Shown here piece after piece: positions 19,952 to 30,279 of a DNA stretch of 64,000 nt (position 1 is the stretch's first letter; each line of letters opens with the position of its first letter). Both the position numbers and the translations under genes were made by a program. Under the pieces are notes generated by a model. The model searched no databases, had not been told where the DNA came from, and saw nothing but the letters and a program-made list of their open reading frames with translations. This stretch comes from Spirochaetota bacterium. GTDB taxonomy: Bacteria; Spirochaetota; Spirochaetia; SPDA01; JAJSAL01. The stretch is from the NCBI GenBank assembly GCA_024274705.1, contig JAJSAL010000055.1, forward strand, positions 39,782 through 103,781, given 5' to 3'.

Positions 19952-22576
19952 CTAAAACAATTCGTAAGTAAAAGTGATGACAAAATCCAATCCATTTCCT
20001 TCAACATTTTCCCTGTTGAACAATTCCCCGGTCTGCCACTGTACAACCCCGTTTTCGGTTTTAAACCGTTTGGTAAGATAGATGCCGATAGGAAGACCCG
20101 GGATGGTGAACCGTGCTCCTCCGCCGAAGGAGAAGTAGAAATCGTCTATGTTCATCGCCCTCATACTGGCTTTGTCTTCCCAGATTGCTACGGAACTGAT
20201 GAAGAAATCCCACCATATATATTGCTCGGCCAGGGGCAACCGTAATTCCAGCCAGTTGTCCCAGAGTGCTTCCCCATTCCGTATGAATCCCCAACCCCGG
20301 GCCACCGTCATCCCGTCGATGAAGAGCAGGTCCTGGGGAGTCAAATCGTTGTCTTTGTCCAGGGGAGCCCGGCCGAACTGGGGAAGCAGCAGGGTGTAAG
20401 CAGAGTGAGCGGCTAGAATCATCTTGAAGCTCCATACGTCTGCAACAGGAATATCAAAGAGTTTCAGAAACCCCTCTATTTTCGAGGTGCTCCGGATATA
20501 TTGACGCGTTCCGCCGAGAATACCTCCTACAAAGGTAAACTGCTGGCTAATATAGGAACCCTTGGAAGGATTGTAGATGATGTCCCTGGTATCCCAGGAA
20601 AAATTCGTCCAGGCCTTGTTAACGAATTTCCATTCTCCCAGGTTTTCCCGTACCGTAGAGTTAAAGGGCCGGTACAGATATGGATCGTAGGTTATCCTGG
20701 TCAAGGTGGAACGGAGCCCTCCTCCAACACCGAATCTTCCTACCCTTGTGTGCCACCGGTAGCCGGAGGTCCCTCCAAGAGAAAAATCAAATGAATTATA
20801 ATCCATGAGGTAGGAGGTGTTTATCGATTCTCCGGCCTTGGCATCGTATGCATAGTCTGTCAGCAGGGTATATGAAGATATCTCTTCATCTGTGGGGATC
20901 CCGGGGAAAGGTTCTCCTGCGGCGTATGTTGTTCCGCTATACTCCGTTTCTTCAGAAAAGACATAATATCCCTGGTAAGGGTCGGGAACGCGGTTCGAGT
21001 CATCTCCGGAAAACACCGGCGAAAGGATGTCCTGCTGGATGTTCCGGGTAAGTTCATGGGATAAAGAAAAATCGAGACCGCCGGACCACCGTTTACCGAA
21101 AAGCCACTTTTCATTGAATGCGAAATTGAGGGTCTGTTTTACCGCGGATACTTCGGTCCCTACGCTGATTTCCTGTCCCCTTCCCAGGAAATTGCGGTCA
21201 GTCCATTTTAAAAATCCCATAACCGGAAAATCACCGGCCTGCCCGGTAAAGGTAACTCCAAAGTTGATGTCTATCGTCTTGCCTTCTTCGACGGTGATAA
21301 TAAGATCCATCAACCCTTCTGCACTTCCCATGGGAGTTGAAGGCGAAACCACCGAAAAAAGACCGGTGTTATAAAGGTTTTGAAGTCCTTCGATGATCTT
21401 TTTCTTACTGAAGATATCTCCGATTTGAAGGGGAAGTTCCCGGTAGAGGACAAAATCTTTTGTCTTTTCATTGCCCGTTATGATGATGTTCTCGATGTGG
21501 GCCCGGCCCCGTTCGGCGATGGTTACCACGTACGAAATGATACGGTTTTCTTCGTCCCGCTTTTCTTCCTTGGTGATTGCATTGTAGATATACCCGTCGT
21601 CATAGTAGATATCCGTTACCCGGAGAAAATCCTGCTCGAGTTTTGTTTTATTGAGGATCTTTCCGATTTTCTGACGGACTTGTTCCTGCAGCTCCTCATC
21701 GGTAAACAGCGTATTTCCTTCAAAACTCATCCCGCCGTAGTAATACCGGTCCCCTTCCTCTATGTATATGGTGATAACCATATAATTCTTTTCATCTTCT
21801 TCGTTGTACTCCACATCACGTGCAACATCCACGACACGGGCGTCGATAAACCCGTTGTCCCAGTAGTAGGATTCAATTTTCTGTATATCCTCCTCCAGTT
21901 TGTTCTCCATGAAAACACCGGCGGAAAATAAAGATCGTTTTTTTGTGGTCATCTCTCTCCGTAAAGTGTTGTCGGAGGCAAACGAGTTCCCGGAGAAGAC
22001 GATTTCCTCGATCTTTGTCTGATTGCCTTCATCTATAGCAAAAACGATTTGAGCAAAATTATCTTCTCCTTCCAGAGGGATTATTTCTCCTTCAACCTGT
22101 GCGTCAGGATACCCGCGTTCCAGGTAAAGATCCCTGATGGCATCACTATCGAGACGGACTTTGGTCTTATTGATCATGTCCCCCCGTTTCAACAGAACAA
22201 CATCCAGGATATCTCCCTTCCGGATATTCTTATTCCCCTTGATGATAATCTCATCCAGAACAGGACGCTCTGCAACTTCGAATTCGATAATGAGAGTATC
22301 GTAATTGTCATCACCAGGAAGGGCATTTGGCATGAAGTTCTCAAAAAAATCGAGAGCAAAAAGTTTACTCTGCAGATCGAGAAACACATCATCATTATAT
22401 TCCAGACCGATGAAAGGTTCGGTAATCCCTTCAAGTTCGGAAGGTGATATGTTTTTCAGACCCTTAAAACGAATTTCTTTTATCGGTTTTCCAATATACC
22501 AGTCCGGTGATGTCTGAGCCACAGCACAGAACACACTGACAACGCCGAGTAGCACAATAAATAATGCTTTCCGCAT
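19952..22576 (-). CDS. bamA: Outer membrane assembly factor BamA
   Basis: 874 residues, Omp85 family. Signal peptide (about 1-20), five POTRA-like repeats (about 27-430), then a 16-strand-type barrel ending in aromatic FVITFTYELF, as expected for an outer-membrane protein with a terminal Phe. It inserts beta-barrels into the outer membrane. Neighbours tamB upstream and skp downstream form a coherent export block and show that the organism is diderm. Confidence 0.96.
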   Translation of the reverse strand: MRKALFIVLLGVVSVFCAVAQTSPDWYIGKPIKEIRFKGLKNISPSELEGITEPFIGLEYNDDVFLDLQSKLFALDFFENFMPNALPGDDNYDTLIIEFEVAERPVLDEIIIKGNKNIRKGDILDVVLLKRGDMINKTKVRLDSDAIRDLYLERGYPDAQVEGEIIPLEGEDNFAQIVFAIDEGNQTKIEEIVFSGNSFASDNTLRREMTTKKRSLFSAGVFMENKLEEDIQKIESYYWDNGFIDARVVDVARDVEYNEEDEKNYMVITIYIEEGDRYYYGGMSFEGNTLFTDEELQEQVRQKIGKILNKTKLEQDFLRVTDIYYDDGYIYNAITKEEKRDEENRIISYVVTIAERGRAHIENIIITGNEKTKDFVLYRELPLQIGDIFSKKKIIEGLQNLYNTGLFSVVSPSTPMGSAEGLMDLIITVEEGKTIDINFGVTFTGQAGDFPVMGFLKWTDRNFLGRGQEISVGTEVSAVKQTLNFAFNEKWLFGKRWSGGLDFSLSHELTRNIQQDILSPVFSGDDSNRVPDPYQGYYVFSEETEYSGTTYAAGEPFPGIPTDEEISSYTLLTDYAYDAKAGESINTSYLMDYNSFDFSLGGTSGYRWHTRVGRFGVGGGLRSTLTRITYDPYLYRPFNSTVRENLGEWKFVNKAWTNFSWDTRDIIYNPSKGSYISQQFTFVGGILGGTRQYIRSTSKIEGFLKLFDIPVADVWSFKMILAAHSAYTLLLPQFGRAPLDKDNDLTPQDLLFIDGMTVARGWGFIRNGEALWDNWLELRLPLAEQYIWWDFFISSVAIWEDKASMRAMNIDDFYFSFGGGARFTIPGLPIGIYLTKRFKTENGVVQWQTGELFNRENVEGNGLDFVITFTYELF

Positions 22577-22588
22577 AGATACTCCTAA

Positions 22589-25500
22589 TTAAAATGAAAA
22601 TCTCCAGGATAACGCAAGAGATGTATCGCTTAAACTCGATACCATGTCCTCCATGCTCGGTTGAAAAGTCAACTCCAACAGAGCCACCGGAGTATCCCAT
22701 TCTATACTGATTTCGCTTTGAACCTCAAGTTTATCGAAATACTCCTGGTTTGAAATATACACGTTTTTTGAATCAAGACGAACCATCAATTCGAGAAACA
22801 CATCCTGACCGAGATACTTTCCTCCGAGAATAGTCGTATTGTCAAGATACTTACCTACTGAGGCCGTACCACCCCCTGCAGGTTCCAGTTCTTCGCCGAA
22901 TACTTTTTCCAGTAGCAGGTTCTGAAGCATCCTGGTACGCACTGAAAACAGATCGAGGTTGAAAATTTTCTTAATCTTGTCTTCAAAGGTCCTCACTACG
23001 CTGAATTGTCCCACTATATCTCCGGTAAAGAGGATGGCATTCGTAAGATTAATCTTCTCCCCTCCTAATTCAGTCAACAGGCTCTGGCCAAGCATCGCCA
23101 GGATTTCCACATCCGGAAGGGTCGGTTCCGACTCGAAACGGGGTACAAACTGACTTAAAGGGTTGTTGTTGAGAACCATCGCGATTTTAACCCGCTCCCC
23201 TTCCTTGGTCGCTTCGAAAATTTCTGCCCGCAAGGTAAGCCGCGGGTCGAACTTATCCTGGTTCTCGTTGAAAGCGATAAAGCCATCCCGGAGATAGAAA
23301 TTCCTGCTGAAATAATAAATCTGTCCGCCTTTTACACCTATATTGCCGGTGACGCTGTAGGTGTCCAGAACAGTATTATACTTGATAATCACATCTTCCC
23401 CGGCTGCAGCCGAAGCCCGCATAATAGGAAGTTCCTGGCTGGGCCAGAAAAATTCCACCCTTTTTCCAGTAGTAATAGTCAGATCAAGAATAAGATCGAA
23501 ATCACTCTGCCGCTTCTTTTTTTCCCGGACGAAATCACCAAGGGTAACGGCGCATAACGTCGGTGACAGGGAACCCGTGATCTCGACTCCATTCTTGTCA
23601 CCGGTTATCACCACATTGCCGGAACCGTAACCATCGATATTTATCCCTGCAAAGGAGTCTCGTATAGGAACCGTGGTACCCTCCAGTGTTCCTATCCTGA
23701 TCTCAAAGGTCCTGGGAACCCAGTGATCAATAAAAAAGGTGATACTGCCGCCGCCTTTCCCTATGCCTACGGGAAACTCCATATCTTCCACAACAAGATC
23801 TCTTCCGTTAAAACGCATTACCGTGTTGATTGGTCCGAAATCTTCCTGGATAAGAGGAATACCACCGATAACATCCTGAACTTTTACGTTTCCTTCGAAG
23901 TCCGGATCATTAACTGGACCTGAAACATGAATATCACCGGAAAAAAGACCCTGTTTCATCTGGAAATACGGAATCAAGTCGAACCTGGCAACCGCTGAAT
24001 AGTCCAGAGTCAGGTCATCTACATACATATCGATAACCCCATTCTGCAGGGTACCTGTTCCGTCAAAGACAAATGGAAGAGGGTCGGAAAAGGATATGTC
24101 AAAGGCCCCCTGGTCTCTAATGGTCCCCAGGATGGATTGTTCCGGTCCACCGGAGAAGGTTAAAACGGTTCCGGATTTTTCGAAGGTGAAATTCAAATCC
24201 CGTACAGGCTGTGCACCAAGGCTTGCTTTTGAGAGAGATGCCGTACCGGTGAATTCCTGTCCGAAGAGAGGTGAGTCTATACCGGTTTCATCACCGGGAA
24301 CCGTTTCAAGAGAAAGGTGTAATTCTCCCGATAGAGGGGCACGCCTGAACAGACCCTGCACGGCGGTTTGGAAATCGAGGGAACGGTTCTCGAAGTCTAC
24401 AGTTCCCCTGCCGTTGGAAACACGGGCGTTGAGAAAGGTCATAGTAAGAGATTCAATAGACAACATGCGCGGGGTATATACAATCGAAGAATCAAGGGAA
24501 AAAGGGTCGTTATTGAACCGTCCTGCCCGCATTGCAATGTCCGCACTGATGCTGACATCCCCGGGAGGACCTTCCACATGGGCATTCCCTCCTACATACC
24601 CCGTTACAGGAAGCTCTGTGAATCTGGATACCGGAGAACCGGTAAAATCTATGTCAGCCGATACGAGAGACCTGTTGAATCGAAAGCGCGCCTCATAGGA
24701 TTCATCTGATTCCGTGTTATAGAGCTGAACCCAGCCGGATAAAGCGTAATCCGGCGGAAAGAGAAAATTGACACTGCCGTTTCCCTCAATTGTTGAGATG
24801 GAATCCGAAAAGGAAAGGGCGAATATGTTTCCTCCGTCTTCTGTAATCCTTGCAGCCAGGGTCAATTCCGCATTTTCTCTTTTCAGAAAGGGTATATTTC
24901 GAAGCCGGCTTTCCTGAACAAGGATTTCCCATGTATTTCTATCGATGAAAACTCCTTTTGTGATTATCGACAAATAGGTTGTCTCAGCCGGCAGAGGGAT
25001 AGGTAAATCTTCACAGATCAACCGGAACAGTATCCGCCGCCGGGTAAACATCAGGCTGATATCGAAATTGTAACTACCCTGCACGATAAATGTCTGTTCC
25101 GGGATGTATACACCTTCAAAATTATAAGGCGTTCCTTGAAGATAAAGGGAGGTAGAGAATTCGAATCCCCTCTTTTTGGAAATCGAACTTGTAAAGTATC
25201 CTTCTGCAAAATAGTCGTTCCATTCCACGGTAAAATCAAAAATTTCGATGGACCTGTTATTCCCCGCGGCTCCTAGTGTAATGTAATTCATCGGATCGGT
25301 CCTGTCCCGAATTTCCACGTATGGGGCCACAAAAGAGGTTTTCTTGAGATCCGTATTGAAAAGAATCCGGGAATTGAGGATCATGGTATCCACAATTCTT
25401 GGGAATGGTATGGTGTCACTTAATCCTAAGGAAGAAATCATTCCTTTCAGAGAACTGTTTTCGGTTTCCAGGGAAGCCTGTATCAGGAGGTCAGGCTGTA

Positions 25501-26878
25501 CCTGCATGTTCCCTTCCATTCTGATAGTCCCGTCAGATCCCTGATAAGGGAAATCTGCGAGAACGGAAAAATCAAAGTCTCCCGCGTTCGGTTCCAGCCG
25601 GATTTCCGCGTTCTCTAACGATACGGTACCGAAATCGATCCGGTTACTGGAAAAAAAGAGAGCAGACAACCGGCTGGATATACTGAACCGGCCGGAAAGG
25701 AGGTGCCCTTTCCCAAGGTTCACATCTGAGAGGGTGAGAACACCTTCAGGGTAAAACGACGTCAGATCGATAGACCCGGAAAAATCACCATTCCCGTAAT
25801 CCGAAGATGCCCGTAAATCGGATACAGTTACTACCCCGGGAGTTCCGGAAAACCGGGTACTGACCTGCACACCGCCTCTGATCTGAGGTATCACCAGATT
25901 ACTTTCAAGGTAACCTGTATAGGATAAAGCGTCCGCCCCGCCGTTGTATGTTACTGTTACGTTCATGGTTAATGTTGAGTCGAGAAATCCGTCGAACCGT
26001 TTGAACCCTTCCCCCAGGGTAATATATCTGGAGGGTACAAAATGGTCCGTGGCAATGGAGAGTTCCAGGTCTCCTGTTATCCTATCGTAGCGGAAAAGGA
26101 GATCAAAAGGAGACCTGTCCTGGATTTTTCGTATTTCCACGATAGGTTGCCCTATGACAGCCTGCAGTGTGAGTTTATTGATGGAAAGAAGGTTCGTATG
26201 CACATCGTTGAGCCGAACCCTGATATCCGCAGACGTAAGGGATTCACCGAAATATCCCCGAATAAGAAGATCTGACTGTACAGTGCTCAGTCCTGCGACG
26301 GGAGATGACCTGTTATACGAGGCAAAACCGCGAAACTGAAACGAGGGGCGCATTCCCTCCGGGTTAAATGAAAAAAAGACGTCACGGATTTCAACGGATT
26401 GCTCAGGCAACCGTGCGGTAACCTTGATATTTCTCCCGGTAACCTTAAAAACACTCCTTCCTCTGTCGTTGAACAGGTTAGAAAGGAGAACCAGGATATC
26501 TTCATCCCGCTCATAATCGATAGTGAAGGAACCGTTTCTGATAGTGATGCGGCGTAAAGCATCTGCCGGATTCTCAGAGAAAATATGGGATATCCTGAAA
26601 TGGAGTCTCAGTCTGTCTATGGAAATCAGCTCCCCCTGTTCCGAATACACCGAGAGATCGCGGATTTCGATAAATTTGAATATAGATGGTGAAATCGTCC
26701 GGTAGGAAATGCTTCTGCCAAGGCGCGCTTCCAAAGAAGTAATGAGGGATGTCTTAATCCTCTCCATGTACCTCTCGACATTACGCTGTACCGGGATAAA
26801 CAGGGCTGTAGTAGTGATAATACAAACAATAAGGAGGGACGCCTGGATGATGATGCCTCTCCGGATATTCTTCTTCAA
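22589..26878 (-). CDS. tamB: TamB-like translocation/assembly module protein (DUF490)
   Basis: 1429 residues. One N-terminal membrane helix (about 8-30) anchors a very long repetitive beta-rich region of AsmA/TamB type, and the last 430 residues fit the TamB C-terminal domain. The family forms hydrophobic grooves that move phospholipids or help fold autotransporters between the two membranes. The start is TTG at 26878 with GAGGAAA about eight bases upstream. Twelve bases separate its stop from bamA, the gene for its usual partner family. Confidence 0.88.
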   Translation of the reverse strand: MKKNIRRGIIIQASLLIVCIITTTALFIPVQRNVERYMERIKTSLITSLEARLGRSISYRTISPSIFKFIEIRDLSVYSEQGELISIDRLRLHFRISHIFSENPADALRRITIRNGSFTIDYERDEDILVLLSNLFNDRGRSVFKVTGRNIKVTARLPEQSVEIRDVFFSFNPEGMRPSFQFRGFASYNRSSPVAGLSTVQSDLLIRGYFGESLTSADIRVRLNDVHTNLLSINKLTLQAVIGQPIVEIRKIQDRSPFDLLFRYDRITGDLELSIATDHFVPSRYITLGEGFKRFDGFLDSTLTMNVTVTYNGGADALSYTGYLESNLVIPQIRGGVQVSTRFSGTPGVVTVSDLRASSDYGNGDFSGSIDLTSFYPEGVLTLSDVNLGKGHLLSGRFSISSRLSALFFSSNRIDFGTVSLENAEIRLEPNAGDFDFSVLADFPYQGSDGTIRMEGNMQVQPDLLIQASLETENSSLKGMISSLGLSDTIPFPRIVDTMILNSRILFNTDLKKTSFVAPYVEIRDRTDPMNYITLGAAGNNRSIEIFDFTVEWNDYFAEGYFTSSISKKRGFEFSTSLYLQGTPYNFEGVYIPEQTFIVQGSYNFDISLMFTRRRILFRLICEDLPIPLPAETTYLSIITKGVFIDRNTWEILVQESRLRNIPFLKRENAELTLAARITEDGGNIFALSFSDSISTIEGNGSVNFLFPPDYALSGWVQLYNTESDESYEARFRFNRSLVSADIDFTGSPVSRFTELPVTGYVGGNAHVEGPPGDVSISADIAMRAGRFNNDPFSLDSSIVYTPRMLSIESLTMTFLNARVSNGRGTVDFENRSLDFQTAVQGLFRRAPLSGELHLSLETVPGDETGIDSPLFGQEFTGTASLSKASLGAQPVRDLNFTFEKSGTVLTFSGGPEQSILGTIRDQGAFDISFSDPLPFVFDGTGTLQNGVIDMYVDDLTLDYSAVARFDLIPYFQMKQGLFSGDIHVSGPVNDPDFEGNVKVQDVIGGIPLIQEDFGPINTVMRFNGRDLVVEDMEFPVGIGKGGGSITFFIDHWVPRTFEIRIGTLEGTTVPIRDSFAGINIDGYGSGNVVITGDKNGVEITGSLSPTLCAVTLGDFVREKKKRQSDFDLILDLTITTGKRVEFFWPSQELPIMRASAAAGEDVIIKYNTVLDTYSVTGNIGVKGGQIYYFSRNFYLRDGFIAFNENQDKFDPRLTLRAEIFEATKEGERVKIAMVLNNNPLSQFVPRFESEPTLPDVEILAMLGQSLLTELGGEKINLTNAILFTGDIVGQFSVVRTFEDKIKKIFNLDLFSVRTRMLQNLLLEKVFGEELEPAGGGTASVGKYLDNTTILGGKYLGQDVFLELMVRLDSKNVYISNQEYFDKLEVQSEISIEWDTPVALLELTFQPSMEDMVSSLSDTSLALSWRFSF

Positions 26879-26997
26879 CCGGTAATTTCCTCAAGAACAG
26901 TATATTCCGTTGTCTCTTTTTTCAAAATATACTATTTTCCAAAGATACAGTCCCAATGTACACCATTTCGTGTAAAAATGCATGAGTGAGGTGAGGA

Positions 26998-27633
26998 GTG
27001 ATCCATTCCTTTGACAGCGTTCCGTATATACTTTCCCGGTTTATCGCCCTCGAGGGGCTTGACGGCTCAGGTACTACGACACAGTTAACCCGGCTGGCCT
27101 CCAGGTTCAAAGAAAAGGGGCTACCCTGCCGTACTACCTGCGAACCTTCCGATGGTCCCATCGGATCCCTCATCAGGGATATTCTTTCGGGTAAGAAAAA
27201 GGTCGATCCCTACACATTGGCATTCCTCTTTGCCGGGGACCGGAACGAACACCTTTTACGTGACGATTCGGGGATACTGAAACAACTGGCTTCCGGGGAT
27301 TATGTGATCACAGATCGTTACCTCTTCTCTTCCCTGGCATACCAATCTGTTGAGTGCGGATACCCCTTTGTCCTCACCCTGAACCGGTATTTTCCCCTGC
27401 CGGAACACCTTTTTTTTATCGATGTGCCTGTTGACCTCGGCCAGAAGCGTTTGGCTGACCGGGACGGCCGGGATATCTTTGACAGGGTAAAGACCCAGAA
27501 AGCCGTAAAGGCGCTGTACGAACGGTCATTTAACGATTACAGGGACAAAGGCATGCAGTTCCACCGGATAGACGGTTCCCTGGAAATCGAAGAGATTACC
27601 GATAAAATGTGGCACATTATCCTACCTTCCTGA
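26998..27633 (+). CDS. tmk: Thymidylate kinase
   Basis: 211 residues, phosphorylates dTMP to dTDP. Start GTG 26998 has GAGGTGAGG just upstream. Visible: P-loop region FIALEGLDGSGTTTQ, the DR(Y) motif in VITDRYLFSSLAYQ, and the LID region with FIDVPVDLGQKRLADRDGRD. The P-loop carries Thr where Walker A motifs have Lys. It diverges from tamB across a 119-base gap in which I see no certain promoter. Confidence 0.93.
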   Translation: MIHSFDSVPYILSRFIALEGLDGSGTTTQLTRLASRFKEKGLPCRTTCEPSDGPIGSLIRDILSGKKKVDPYTLAFLFAGDRNEHLLRDDSGILKQLASGDYVITDRYLFSSLAYQSVECGYPFVLTLNRYFPLPEHLFFIDVPVDLGQKRLADRDGRDIFDRVKTQKAVKALYERSFNDYRDKGMQFHRIDGSLEIEEITDKMWHIILPS

Positions 27634-27647
27634 CCGATAAAAAAAGT

Positions 27648-28247
27648 GTGAAGAAAAGATTTCTCTTTTTAATCATTCTTATCACACTCTCGGCATCTTC
27701 TTCGTGGGCGTATAAGGTCCTGTATGCAGAACAATTTTACCGACTGTTCCACCTCCATTTTTACCAGTACCCGGAAGACACCAATGAAAATCTATGGTAC
27801 CTGGAACAGGCCCTTTCATCGGACTTCTGTAATCCCCTCAATGCCCTGGCCCGCATTGATAACGAGCAGGAGTGGGAAAAATACCGCTACCTTTTCTACA
27901 TGCACGTAAACATTAAAATACTCGAGCAATACCGCATCCTGGGAAGCAAATTCGACAAGCGGACCGCCTATTTCTACAATGCACCATGGAAGGAAGAAAA
28001 CCTCAAAAGCCTGCAGGTAGCCGAGGTCCAGTATAAAAAAGCATTCTACTACTGGGAAGAAGCGAAGAAGTGGGCCGCAAAAGCATCCAGGTTCAGAATT
28101 TACCTGGAAGAGATTCAAAACTGGGAAGATGAAAGTTACCGGATCATGACCGGGGAGCTGGATTATCGCCGTATTATCAGCAAAGACCTGGCGAGACTTG
28201 AAAAAGTACGTCAGGATTTCGAAAACATGAATGAAGGAACCTATTGA
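27648..28247 (+). CDS. Exported helical protein of unknown function
   Basis: 199 residues from GTG 27648, chosen because it is 14 bases after the tmk stop and puts the basic KKRFLF next to the hydrophobic signal core. An upstream in-frame ATG at 27609 lies inside tmk. A signal peptide (about 1-21, ending SSSWA) is followed by an aromatic-rich, alpha-helical, mostly soluble region with many Tyr, Trp, Lys and Glu. No motif was recognised. Probably periplasmic and co-transcribed with tmk. It converges with queA, three bases away. Confidence 0.75.
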   Translation: MKKRFLFLIILITLSASSSWAYKVLYAEQFYRLFHLHFYQYPEDTNENLWYLEQALSSDFCNPLNALARIDNEQEWEKYRYLFYMHVNIKILEQYRILGSKFDKRTAYFYNAPWKEENLKSLQVAEVQYKKAFYYWEEAKKWAAKASRFRIYLEEIQNWEDESYRIMTGELDYRRIISKDLARLEKVRQDFENMNEGTY

Positions 28248-28250
28248 GAT

Positions 28251-29276
28251 CTACCGTATATACATGGCATCACCGTACGAAAAAAACCGGTAACCTTCCT
28301 TTATTGCCTCTTTATACGCTCTGAGGATGATTTTTTTCCCTGAAAATGCAGAAACCATAACGAGAAGGGATGATTCAGGAGTGTGGAAATTGGTAATGAG
28401 GTGATCAACAACATTGAAGGTAAAACCGGGATAGATAAAAAGATCAGTTGAATTCCTTCCCGCACTCACCCCCTGGTTGTTCCAGGCGGATTCTAAGGCC
28501 CTCACACTGGTTGTCCCGACGGCTATTACAGGAATCCCCTTCGCTTTACTCCGGTTAACGATTTCCGCCGTCTCGATAGGTATATGATACTCTTCCATAT
28601 GCATGGTGTGTTGTTCGACAGTATCCGTTCGAATCGGGAGAAACGTACCGATTCCCACGTGAAGGGTAAGGCAGCAGAGAATAATCCCCTTTTCAGAGAT
28701 CGAATGAAGGAGTTCTTTGCTGAAATGGAGTCCCGCTGTGGGCGCTGCAACAGAACCGGGTTTTCCCGAGTATACCGTCTGATACCTCCGTGTGTCCTCA
28801 TCCGAATCGGCTCTCCGGATATAAGGCGGAAGGGGGACGTGCCCGTAGGTTTCGAAATACAATTCATCGATATTCCGGTCCGTGCGTATGATCCTGGTAT
28901 GTTCCTTTGATTCCTTTGATTCCTCGATAACACCGGTTACCTCCCCGGGGAGATGGAGTACCCGTCCTTTGTGCAGTTTTTTCGACCTGTTCACGATAAT
29001 ACGCCATGCGGATGCGCCTGCAGGCTGAAGAAAGAGGCATTCAACTTTTCCCCCATGCTCAGTGTGTGCGATGATTCTCGCTTTTCGTACCCGTGAATCA
29101 TTGAGCACGAGAACTGCCTTCTCGGGAAGCAGCTCCGGCAGGTCGGAAAAGGTTTTATGCTCTATCGACTCCTGCCGCCTGTCGAGAAGGAGGAGCCGGG
29201 AACCTTCCCGCGTTTCCGCAGGTGACTGGGCAATGCTGTCCCTGGGGAGGTCAAAGAAGAATTCCCTGGTTTTCAT
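28251..29276 (-). CDS. queA: S-adenosylmethionine:tRNA ribosyltransferase-isomerase
   Basis: 341 residues, converts 7-aminomethyl-7-deazaguanine in tRNA to epoxyqueuosine. Family motifs are present: FDLPRDSIAQSPAETR at the start, PLPPYIRR, the SVAAPTAGLHF segment and HVGIGTFLPIR. It overlaps the end of ruvB by 26 bases. A short tandem repeat of tcctttgat near 28909-28926 merely encodes SKESKE. Confidence 0.97.
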   Translation of the reverse strand: MKTREFFFDLPRDSIAQSPAETREGSRLLLLDRRQESIEHKTFSDLPELLPEKAVLVLNDSRVRKARIIAHTEHGGKVECLFLQPAGASAWRIIVNRSKKLHKGRVLHLPGEVTGVIEESKESKEHTRIIRTDRNIDELYFETYGHVPLPPYIRRADSDEDTRRYQTVYSGKPGSVAAPTAGLHFSKELLHSISEKGIILCCLTLHVGIGTFLPIRTDTVEQHTMHMEEYHIPIETAEIVNRSKAKGIPVIAVGTTSVRALESAWNNQGVSAGRNSTDLFIYPGFTFNVVDHLITNFHTPESSLLVMVSAFSGKKIILRAYKEAIKEGYRFFSYGDAMYIR

Positions 29277-30276
29277 TCCCTTTCCTGGATAATCCGAGAT
29301 GTTTATACGCCCTGGGGGTCGCCATCCTTCCCCGTGGGGTCCGTTTGAGAAGTCCCCGCTGGATGAGAAAGGGTTCGTAGAAATCTTCCAGTGACTCTAT
29401 ACCTTCGCCGATTGAGATTGCAAGGGTTTCCGCACCTACCGGTCCGCCACCGTAATTCTCGATAATGACCCTTAAGATTTCACGATCATGACTTTCCAAC
29501 CCGACATTGTCGATATCCAGCCGGTCCAGACCGTCCTTTACAGTTTCCAGGGTAACAACCCCCTCTGCAAGAACTTCTGCAAAATCGCGCATCCTTTTAA
29601 GGAGACGGTTAGCCACTCTCGGTGTTCCCCGGGAACATTTAGCAAGAAACAAAACAGCCGGTTCATCTATCTGGATATCAAGGATCCCTGCGGACCTTCT
29701 TATTACCTGCTGAATCTCCTTTTCACCATAAAAATTGATGCGAAGGGTGATGCCGAACCTGCTGTACAGAGGACTTGCCACCTGCCCTGCCTTGGTGGTT
29801 GCCCCGATAAGGGTGAAAGGCGGCACGGGAATCCGTATCGTCCTTGCTGAAGGGCCCTGCCCTATGATCCAGTCCAGCTCAAAATCTTCCATACCGACAT
29901 AGAGCATTTCTTCTATTGCGGGTTTAAGCCGGTGTATCTCATCGATAAAAAAGACGGTCCTTTCTTCGATGGTGGTAAGGAGTCCGGCCAGGTCTTTCGG
30001 CTTGTCCATGGCGGGTGCAGAGGTTACTTTAAACGGTACACCCATCTCGTGAGCAAGGATGCCCGCAAGGGTGGTTTTACCAAGGCCCGGCGGTCCTGAA
30101 ATGAACACATGATCCAGGCTCTCTTTTCTATTCAGCGCTGCTTTGATAAACACGGAAAGATTGTCTTTTATTTCCTGCTGACCCTGGAAATCCGCAAGCA
30201 GCCTGGGGCGTAACGTTATTTCCCTTTCATCTTCACTGTTGTTGAACTCTCCGGATAACATGTTTCTCTGTTTCAT
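29251..30276 (-). CDS. ruvB: Holliday junction helicase motor RuvB
   Basis: 341 residues. AAA+ Walker A GPPGLGKTTL, Walker B FIDEIHRL, sensor GATTKAG, arginine-finger region PLYSRFGI and the C-terminal winged helix. The hexameric pump branch-migrates Holliday junctions with RuvA. The order yebC-ruvC-ruvA-ruvB-queA is well known from other bacteria. Confidence 0.98.
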   Translation of the reverse strand: MKQRNMLSGEFNNSEDEREITLRPRLLADFQGQQEIKDNLSVFIKAALNRKESLDHVFISGPPGLGKTTLAGILAHEMGVPFKVTSAPAMDKPKDLAGLLTTIEERTVFFIDEIHRLKPAIEEMLYVGMEDFELDWIIGQGPSARTIRIPVPPFTLIGATTKAGQVASPLYSRFGITLRINFYGEKEIQQVIRRSAGILDIQIDEPAVLFLAKCSRGTPRVANRLLKRMRDFAEVLAEGVVTLETVKDGLDRLDIDNVGLESHDREILRVIIENYGGGPVGAETLAISIGEGIESLEDFYEPFLIQRGLLKRTPRGRMATPRAYKHLGLSRKGNENQGILL

Positions 30277-30279
30277 ACG

